In this document: in pieces, positions 57,345 through 64,000 of the stretch
Layout: each line of letters opens with the position of its first letter
How positions within the stretch are numbered: the first letter of the stretch is position 1
NCBI RefSeq assembly: GCF_000512585.2
Contig: NC_089247.1
Span: 1,612,001 to 1,676,000, forward strand
Origin: Kwoniella bestiolae CBS 10118
Taxonomy: Eukaryota; Basidiomycota; Tremellomycetes; Tremellales; Cryptococcaceae
Length of the DNA: 64,000 nt
Direction: 5' to 3'
Made by a program: the position numbers and the translations under genes
The notes under the pieces: model-generated
What the model was told of the DNA's origin: nothing
Databases searched by the model: none
Seen by the model: only the letters and a program-made list of their open reading frames with translations

Positions 57345-57363
57345 CCCGATCCGACTGATCGGG
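57345..57363. promoter_or_regulatory. CCCGATC-N5-GATCGGG palindrome, candidate regulator site
   Basis: Perfect 7 bp inverted repeat with a 5 bp spacer (CGACT), 90 bp before the start codon of the 2-hydroxyacid dehydrogenase gene. It contains outward-facing CCG/CGG triplets typical of Zn2Cys6 binuclear-cluster sites. Confidence 0.45.
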
Positions 57364-57453
57364 TAGCATCCAAGCGGCACCAGTCATAAACAAAGGATTC
57401 ATGTTTCTAATAAATTCCTATCTACTCGCCCGATCCAGACAGAAAATACCATC

Positions 57454-58975
57454 ATGTCAGCAACATACGACAACGCCGTGATCACTGTCGAAGTCAGTGA
57501 AAGCAAGTTAGAAGAAGTCAAGAGGGTTTACAAGAATGTGTATTACCATCCTGATGAAAACGTACCGGAGGAGGAGCTCAAGGTAGCCGATATTTGGTTC
57601 GCGACTTGGACGGGTTTACCAACATGCGTCAAATCTCTGGATCAGATCCCTAATATGAAGGTGCTTCAGCTATCTTCAGGTAAGTTGACCCCTGCACATT
57701 TCAATGCGCTGTTGTGCTGATCAGTTTTTCATTCCTTAGCTGGAGCCAATAAGGCTCTTTATTCCCCTATCATGTCCAGCGACAAGGCGAGGAAGCAGAT
57801 AAAAGTATGTTCCTCTTCCGGTGAGTCGGATGTTCTTCATATAGGCGACACATCCTTCATCCTTATGACCGTCAATCTCACTCATAGGGATGCATACGTT
57901 ATCAATTCCCCAGTATATCATTGGAAATGTCATCAATTGTGAGTGATCGCGGACGTGCGGTGATCTTCAGCTGATGACTATGCAGTGTACATGAAATTGC
58001 ATATTCAACTGTACATTGCGAGGAGCCAAAGTGTCTGGCCAGACAGAGATGAAATTGTGAGATTGTGCGGTATGAGTGGTCAAGCCTTCCCTGGGAACAG
58101 ATCGGTTTCTGGTAAAACTGTAGGATTGCTGGTGTGTTTGTTCTGCATGTGAAGATCAGAGTATCAGCTGAACCGCATTAGGGATACGGACATATCGCTC
58201 GCGAAACAGCCAGACTGTTCAAAGCCTTCAACTGTAGTATCATCGCCGCCAACTCGAGAGGTAACAGGCGTCCAGAGGAAGGTGTGAGTAGTGCTCATTG
58301 TATACAGAGCTCATGGGAGCTAATGGTATACGAATTGTAGTATCGCATTCCTGGAACTGGCGATGCTGATGGTGAGTAAACCCAAACAGTGATGAGCATA
58401 GCGAGACTGACCGTGTAAACTCACAGGTTCGATCCCGGAAGACTATTACTCTACCAACGACGAACAATCTTTCAGCAGTTTCCTGAGCCGGTGTGATATT
58501 CTCGTTGCCAGTCTCCCATCAACTCCTCAAACCATCAATATGTTGAGCCAGAAACATCTTGGTGAGGGACCTCGTCTTCTAGGGGTCTCTATTGGGTTAA
58601 CATCATAATAGAATTACTCCCTCATGGATCGGTTCTTGTGAATGTTGGACGAGGAGACCTAGTGAAATCGGGTAGGACAGACATCTATACAACCCATAAA
58701 GCTTTACGCTAATGCTGTTTTATTCAGAAAGCATCCTCGGCGCTCTTGATGCTCCGAAAGGTCTATGGGGCGCTGTCCTGGATGTGACCGATCCTGAGCC
58801 TCTTACCCACGGACATCCTCTTTATACACATCCTAATGTAATTGTTACCCCTCACACAAGTGGAATTATAGAGGGCTATTTCGATGTCGGAGCAGATATT
58901 CTTATCGCTCAGGCAGCAAAGCTCAAGCAAAATGAAGAACCTCTAAACGTGGTGGATCCGGTAAAGGGCTATTAG
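57454..58975 (+). CDS. D-isomer-specific 2-hydroxyacid dehydrogenase
   Basis: NAD(P)-dependent oxidoreductase interconverting 2-oxo acids and D-2-hydroxy acids; probably cytosolic. About 350 residues over nine small exons. The Rossmann glycine motif is VGLLGYGHIARETARLFKAFNC (GxGxxA variant), followed by IIAANSRG. The substrate-binding/catalytic set is present: VNVGRGDLVKS (Arg), LDVTDPEPLTHGHPLY (Glu) and NVIVTPHTSG (His). SLPSTPQTINMLSQKHL is the usual helix before the Arg. The family includes glyoxylate/hydroxypyruvate reductases and phosphoglycerate dehydrogenase-like enzymes; the sequence alone does not pick a substrate. The aldolase and permeases nearby suggest 2-oxo acid catabolism. 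Confidence 0.88.
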
Positions 58976-59103
58976 AAGTTGTTATAGACATGTTAGAAGC
59001 ACAGGATCATTCCCATGCAAGGCGTTCGGAAGGCAGGTTCGTACATGCATTGCAGACAATGATCAACACCCCTCCGACACTACTCCTACGACCCATTCTC
59101 GAC

Positions 59104-59800
59104 TCAAATTTCCACGCATTCTTCCACGACTTTTTTTCATCTCATCAGCAAGAGGTAACGAGAAACTGATCCGCACGAAATCTCGCTTGGCTTCCTCTTC
59201 CTTGGTCCAAGTACTGATAAGAGACGCCTTGACGATATTTGAAGGCGCCATGGGGCTGGCCGTTCATGAACTTGAAAAGCTCTCTGAGATTCCCTCGGGA
59301 TTTTTCGCAGGGATAGCAGAGCGTAGTTCGATCATCAATCGGACTTACTGTATAAGTGCATTCCTCCACTTGGTTTTGGAAGTTCCGTGACTTCAGCCAG
59401 AACGTATTTCTTGAGGAGGTCAATCATCATGAGGCATCGTTCACAGATATCTCGAGGAGGGATGCTCATTCGAGATGCGATTCGTGACGTTTAAGAAAAC
59501 GACCGTGACGGGTTTTGCCAGGGTAATACACTTGTTCTCCGACCTATCATGGGATACTCATGCTCATAGAATGGCGGCAATAGGAGCAATAAAGAACCAA
59601 GGAGGTTATTGGTATTGTCAATCCAATTTTCACTTGTCGAAACCAAAATACGACGGTACTAAAACCTACTGGAGCACTTTCTCTGGTGTTCATGATCTTT
59701 TCTACCAGTATACTATGTCCAGTGATCCACCCCAGTCTGCTTACGGGCGCGACCATCTTGGAGAAACTGTCTACTCTCATGACTCTACCATCCATACATA
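59104..59800 (-). pseudogene. Class I/II aminotransferase relic (ARO8-like)
   Basis: The 3' part of a pyridoxal-phosphate aminotransferase is recognisable in broken frames on the minus strand. Block 1 (about 59795-59690) has MDGRVMRVDSFSKMVAPVSRLGWITGH, the PLP-lysine region SFSK with the Arg that follows, then LVEKIMNTRESAP. Block 2 (about 59440-59345) has ERCLMMIDLLKKYVLAEVTELPKPSGGMHLY, the substrate-domain segment before the usual P-x-G-G-M. Block 3 (about 59255-59104) has FVRISFSLPLADEMKK with a C-terminal stop at 59104-59106. Between blocks are stops and frame changes, including an A-run after DEMKK. The N-terminal two thirds is missing. It probably belonged with the catabolic genes. 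Confidence 0.72.
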
Positions 59801-60262
59801 TATGTATCTAAATATAGGAGACTGGTACGATCGGGCCATTCTCGCCCTGGAGATACAAATGACGGGTGAACACGAATGATCTGCTAGCACCGGATCTAAC
59901 AGAGCATGTGAGCAAGATCCAAATCACCATGGTGATATGGCGTATACTCTCTATCAGCAATCTCGGGCATAGAAGGAAGGGTCAACTGCAAGAAGGAAAG
60001 CTGCAGTGCTAATTGGGATCAAGTAGGACGACTTGGTCTGAGAGAAGATATCGATGTTTGCGAATCTGAGGTCGCGCCTGTCGAGATATGCTCAGCTGGA
60101 CAGGCGATGGCAAAGTTTCCTGTTTATGCATTGACCATAATCGCCCATTGCTTCTCTAGCGTGTACGGTACAATGCTACATGTTACCATCTACCTGATGG
60201 GGATCTTCCGGAGCCCAACGAGCAGCCGGATCACAAAGCCAGTAGTTCAAAACAATGAGAGA
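59801..60262. other. Spacer between aminotransferase relic and MFS transporter
   Basis: About 460 bp. It may contain further degraded aminotransferase sequence, but nothing alignable by eye. No gene called. Confidence 0.4.
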
Positions 60263-62226
60263 TTAGTATACGAACCTCCAATTGGGAGAGTCGGTACCAT
60301 CGGCCGTACATTCCGCAACAGCGTCAGGGTTTGCAGCACCATATTTCTCGTCCTTTCTTTTGTTCTGATATTGGAGATAGTAGGTACCAGTGAAACAGAG
60401 GATGCAAGAGAGGAAGAGACCGCCTGCGCAAATCGAGTTCCCTTTATGGTATCGAGGAGGATCATTGTAGCTGATTATCCCAAAGTCAGCGCAGATGCCA
60501 AGTAGTGCTTCAAGTGCGTTCACTCACATATTACTGCCAGTGATACTACCGAGTTGACCAGTACTGTGATACATAGCGATTAGTGTTGTAGTCCGAACCC
60601 CCATCCAGAAACGAAAGTGGCACTCACATCAAAAACAGTACTAGTGATGCTGCACGTTTGGAAGAAGTGTCTGCATTCGTCGCGCACCAAGAGAACCTAT
60701 TAGATAGAGAGATCCCGTGAGTATAGTGTTATGTTGTGATGATGGGAGTTCAGGAAGATGGGAACTTGCACTTACATCAGAGGTTGACCAACGTAGACAC
60801 CTGCCACCGTGATATATGCCGCAAAATATCTAATGCTCTTCGGACCAACGTAGGCGATCAAAATGTAACCTATTCCGCCTATCAAATTGGCGGCACCGAT
60901 GAACCAGCCCCTGATAGACAGGCGATCGGACCAGTAGGCCACGACAACGGCAATTACGTAAGCCACCAAGTAAGGGGGGGCGGACAGTCCTTGAGCATTG
61001 ACCGAAGTATATCCCATTTCTCTGATGATCGCAGTCAAGAACACCGAAAGGCTGTTGAATGCCATGCCTCCACAGTAGTGGATTATCGCAATCCACCAGG
61101 TCCAAGGCTCCTTGAAGGCTGCCTTGAAGCCAGCAATCGAATATCCACCATGTGGCTCTTTTGATTGACTTCGCTCGACACGCTCTCGAGCAATCTCGTT
61201 TTCACGAGGACTGAGCCACGCGCACTTGTCGGGACCAGAGGGGAGCACTAAAAAGATCAACAAAGCGGACAAGAAGGTGGGCTTTTCATTGCCAAAATCG
61301 TCAGCATGATATCACAATCAAGAAGGCATGATTGCGCTCACTGTTGATTCCACAATGAACACAAGTTTCCAAGGTGCGAGAGCCGTCTTGGCTTGTACGA
61401 GACCGTAGGCAGCGGCTCTGAAGGATAGTTCAACAGATCAGCCACGCATACATAGAAAGACAAGAAAGTTGAACCCACCCAGCGAAGGCATTGGCAATGC
61501 AGGATACAGCTTGGAAGATGGTCCATCGAAGACCGAATTCTTGCCTCGGGTACAGCATAGTAAAGTAGAAAGCGATGGCCGGTCCACCTCCAGCCTCCAA
61601 AGCAGCGATGACGACACGCTACGCGATTTGCTCAGCAATTTTGCCAAGAAAGTGTCAAGATACTTACACATGCGATCATTCCTCCGTAAGTTGTTGTGAC
61701 ACCTTGAAGAGTAGAGGCAAGTCCCCAGGCGCTCACGATGGCAGTCAAGAAGAACTTGGGAGGGATATATTTTAAAAGCAGCATTTCGGGCTGACAGATG
61801 GTGTAAACCACATAGAAGATTGTCAAAAGAAAGCTGGTAGAAGCATTGGGGGTCAGCGATCCCCGCTGAATCGTCGGTTAGATACAAGTCACTTACTTGT
61901 ATTGCTTCTTGGTGATGCCCAAGTCAGCAGACATACCGGCAGTGTTGGCATTTCCGATGTTCGCTTTATCGAGGAAAGCGCAGACATTCATAAAGCACAG
62001 AACAGGTAAGATGTACATGTCCATCTTCCGTCGAACTGCGGTATTATATCAGTAAGAGATGCTATAGGTGTAGTTTCTTCTCAAACTTACCCTTCATCGA
62101 CTCCTCGTGAGTATAGGAGGGTCCATTGTCGATGTCATGGATTGCGGAAGGTGTTTTCTCGATAACATCCAGGTGGTCGATCGCAGCCTTAGGCTCGAGT
62201 TCAATGGGATTCATTTCGGTAGTCAT
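60263..62226 (-). CDS. MFS transporter, Dal5/Tna1 (anion:cation symporter) family
   Basis: Plasma-membrane permease of the fungal allantoate/nicotinate/vitamin transporter family. Starts MTTEMNPIELEPKAAIDHLD with a cytosolic N-terminus; then the family mark RRKMDMYILPVLCFMNVCAFLDKANIGNANTAGM, ITKKQYNFLLTIFYVVYTICQPEMLLLKYI, the loop ALEAGGGPAIAFYFTMLYPRQEFGLRW, the central loop CAWLSPRENEIARERVERSQ, then AYWSDRLSIRGWFIGAANLIGGIGYILIAY and a hydrophilic C-terminus ending NWRFVY. Twelve helices are visible over about nine exons. Substrate cannot be told; carboxylates, ureides and vitamins are usual. It shares a 527 bp divergent promoter with the aldolase gene. Confidence 0.9.
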
Positions 62227-62753
62227 GTTGTCTTGACTATACTGGTTGGTGTTCTTGACGAGTCAGTATCATGACAACCTCTGCGTCAGCCTTTTATACA
62301 TATGCTTGAATGCTTGAAGAAGATAACATGTAATCGTTTCAATGCCGATGTGCTTGGTCGAACCCTGAAAGACTGAAAAGGGTAAACATCCGGTGGGGGT
62401 CTGCAGGTCCCCGCGGGGGCGTGAGACCGGGACGGCATTGGTGTTTGGTGTCTCATGTCGGCATTCGGATTTTACTGCCATAAGATTACGGTATTCGCGG
62501 GATCGACCTTTTCTTACAATCAAAGCCGACATTGCTGTAGTACATCCTCCTATACAGCTCTGATTGACAGTGCAGCTCGCCTTTCAAGCCGATTAAGCTG
62601 TATGAAGTGACTTGGAGACCGCTCGCACAAACATCAACCACAAGCACCGTGATTCTGATATTGTGTATAAATGTGTCAAGCTTTAGGTCAAAATGTTTGC
62701 CTCCTTTTTCCAACGTAACTGGTCTTGTACTACGTGTTGTCTACCGATCCAAC
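62227..62753. promoter_or_regulatory. Divergent promoter (Dal5-type permease / aldolase) with CGG-rich sites
   Basis: Spacer between divergent start codons. It contains a GC-rich palindrome CCCCGCGGGG at 62409-62418, two direct copies of CGGCATT (62433-62439, 62459-62465) and one inverted copy AATGCCG (62341-62347). These CGG-containing repeats are the type bound by Zn2Cys6 regulators and could co-control both genes. Confidence 0.45.
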
Positions 62754-63860
62754 ATGACGCTCACCAACGGAACTTCAGATAAATCGCATCAAGAAGGCTT
62801 TGCCGCGGCCAAGAAAGCTGCAGTCAGCAACAGAGTCAAAGAAAGGATCCTTCGAGGGGAGCTTGCCCACTCGTTCTCTATCAAGCTGGTGAAGAACGTC
62901 GAGATCATTCATTATGCGGCTGCGGCAGGCTATGATGCAGTCTTGATAGATATGGAGCATTCTAGTTTCGGTTTGGAGACGACAAACCAGCTAAGTTGCG
63001 CTGCCTTACAGGTTGGGTGAGTCAATCGCGCCATACCAAGATCACGCGACCAATGCTAACTCAAGGGCAGCGTCACACCGATTGTCCGTGTACCCGCCAA
63101 CACATCCGACTGGATCTCTCGAGCTTTGGATGGAGGCGCAGCAGCCGTTATTGTACCTCACGTGAACTCGGTCGCGGAGGCTGAGAATGTGGTACGATAT
63201 GCCAAATTTGCGCCTCTAGGTGAACGATCGGCTACCAGCGGAATGCCCATCCTCAAATACGCCTCAGTGCCAGCCAAGTATGCTAATCCCGTGGCAAACG
63301 ATGCGACTCTAGTCATTGTGATGATTGAGACGGAAAGGGCTTTAGAAATTGCCGAGTGAGTCTTTCTCAGCATTTAAGTCAAGCAAGATGACGGCTTATA
63401 CTTTGACCATAGTGACATAGCAGCAGTGCCAGGAGTTGACGTTGTCCTGATCGGAAGTTCCGATTTGACCTCAGAGTGAGTTGAGTACTCTGCCAGGCCA
63501 TGGTCTCATTTCGCTGACAAAGCAACAGTATGGGCATCCCTGGGGATTATGACTCTCAGCGATTAACGGATGCTTACGCCAAAGTTTCGGCTGCATGCAA
63601 GAAGGCTTCAGTTGACGGACGAACAGTGACTTTGGGTATTGGGGGTCTCAAGTGAGTCGATCCTGAAATGCGGCAATGTGTTGCTGATCATCGCTCCGGG
63701 TCTCAGTCCTCGCCCCGATCTTATCGAGAAATTTGCAACCTTGCATTCAAACGCAAGATATGCCATGTCCGGCGCCGACAACTCGATCATGCTAAATGGA
63801 ATGAAGGCTGGTGCAGCTAAGTGTAAGATTATAACCGATAAAGTGTCTTCGAGTCAGTAG
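62754..63860 (+). CDS. HpcH/HpaI-family class II aldolase
   Basis: Metal-dependent pyruvate aldolase family (2-keto-3-deoxy-L-rhamnonate aldolase, 4-hydroxy-2-oxoheptanedioate aldolase and relatives); splits 2-keto-3-deoxy acids into pyruvate and an aldehyde. About 280 residues. Marks in order: SIKLVKNVEIIHYAAAAGYDAVLIDMEHSSFGLETTNQL (barrel start with catalytic D/E-H), VTPIVRVPANTSDWISRALDGGAAAVIVPHVNSVAEAENVVRYAKFAPLGERS, IVMIETERALE (metal-binding Glu), IGSSDLTSEMGIPGDYDS (metal-binding Asp) and RYAMSGADNSIMLNGM. Short introns lie after LQVG, EIAE, LTSE and GGLN. The start chosen is ATG 62754-62756; an earlier ATG at 62693 is out of frame. Its neighbour is a transporter on the other strand, suggesting uptake plus cleavage of a sugar acid. 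Confidence 0.88.
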
Positions 63861-64000
63861 ATTGTATTGTACCATGAATTTGCGCTGTATGTTGCCGACA
63901 CTGTCCACGTACGATGTAATCACCAGTCTGGATTCCATTAGTCTGGTTAATATAGTTGAGAGTATAGTGTTGTCGAGGAGTCTTGCAAATCAGCAGCTGA

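Larger units (their letters stand above)
55052..57453. other. 2.4 kb gene-poor region
   Basis: No gene can be supported on either strand. ORFs such as 55255-55710 (minus) and 56745-57041 (plus) have no domain features. A short CWICK near 56680, reminiscent of a Zn2Cys6 cluster, is not followed by the needed cysteines. The region includes two palindromic candidate sites (55237-55254 and 57345-57363) near the starts of the flanking genes. It may hold a decayed gene or transposon remnant that I cannot recognise. Confidence 0.5.

Overview
The window is nuclear DNA of a basidiomycete yeast, most likely of the Tremellales (Cryptococcus/Kwoniella-like). Almost every gene is cut by many short introns of about 50-100 bp with GTGAGT-type donors, CTGAC/CTAAC-like branch sites and AG acceptors. 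Intergenic spacers are short, and the housekeeping genes have basidiomycete-style domain layouts. No rRNA, tRNA or CRISPR was recognised.

From 1 to 14.7 kb the window holds conserved cellular genes: the 3' part of condensin SMC2, a BRAP2/ETP1 RING ubiquitin ligase (minus strand), a secreted low-complexity protein, COP9 signalosome subunit 4 (minus) and an AP180/YAP180 clathrin adaptor with a long QxTG/NPF tail.

From 15.5 to 36.9 kb lies the most striking part: seven head-to-tail paralogues (called A to G here), all on the plus strand. Each encodes an N-terminal BRCT domain. A, B, C and G carry a second BRCT-like domain, and A to G end in a helical module with a conserved Trp that resembles the Myb-type fold of Rap1 proteins. 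A, D, E and F share a short acidic motif, D-L-D-C-L-[DN]-S-D. A carries a 471 bp MITE inside an intron. G is a decaying pseudogene. Two more relatives (K and L, second BRCT plus Myb-like module only) sit head to head at 46.5-50.3 kb, separated from the array by TFIIF-beta, an ENT3-like epsin and the U3 snoRNP protein UTP12. The repertoire looks like a locally expanding family of BRCT/Myb-like nuclear proteins. I know of no described system matching it; telomere, chromatin or DNA-repair roles are inference from the domains only.

From 50.6 to 63.9 kb the content turns metabolic: a beta-lactamase-fold serine hydrolase, a quinate/sugar-type MFS permease, a 2-hydroxyacid dehydrogenase, an aminotransferase relic, a Dal5/Tna1-type MFS permease and an HpcH/HpaI aldolase. 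This resembles a small catabolic cluster with palindromic CGG-type candidate regulator sites in its promoters. A 2.4 kb stretch at 55.1-57.4 kb has no gene I can support.
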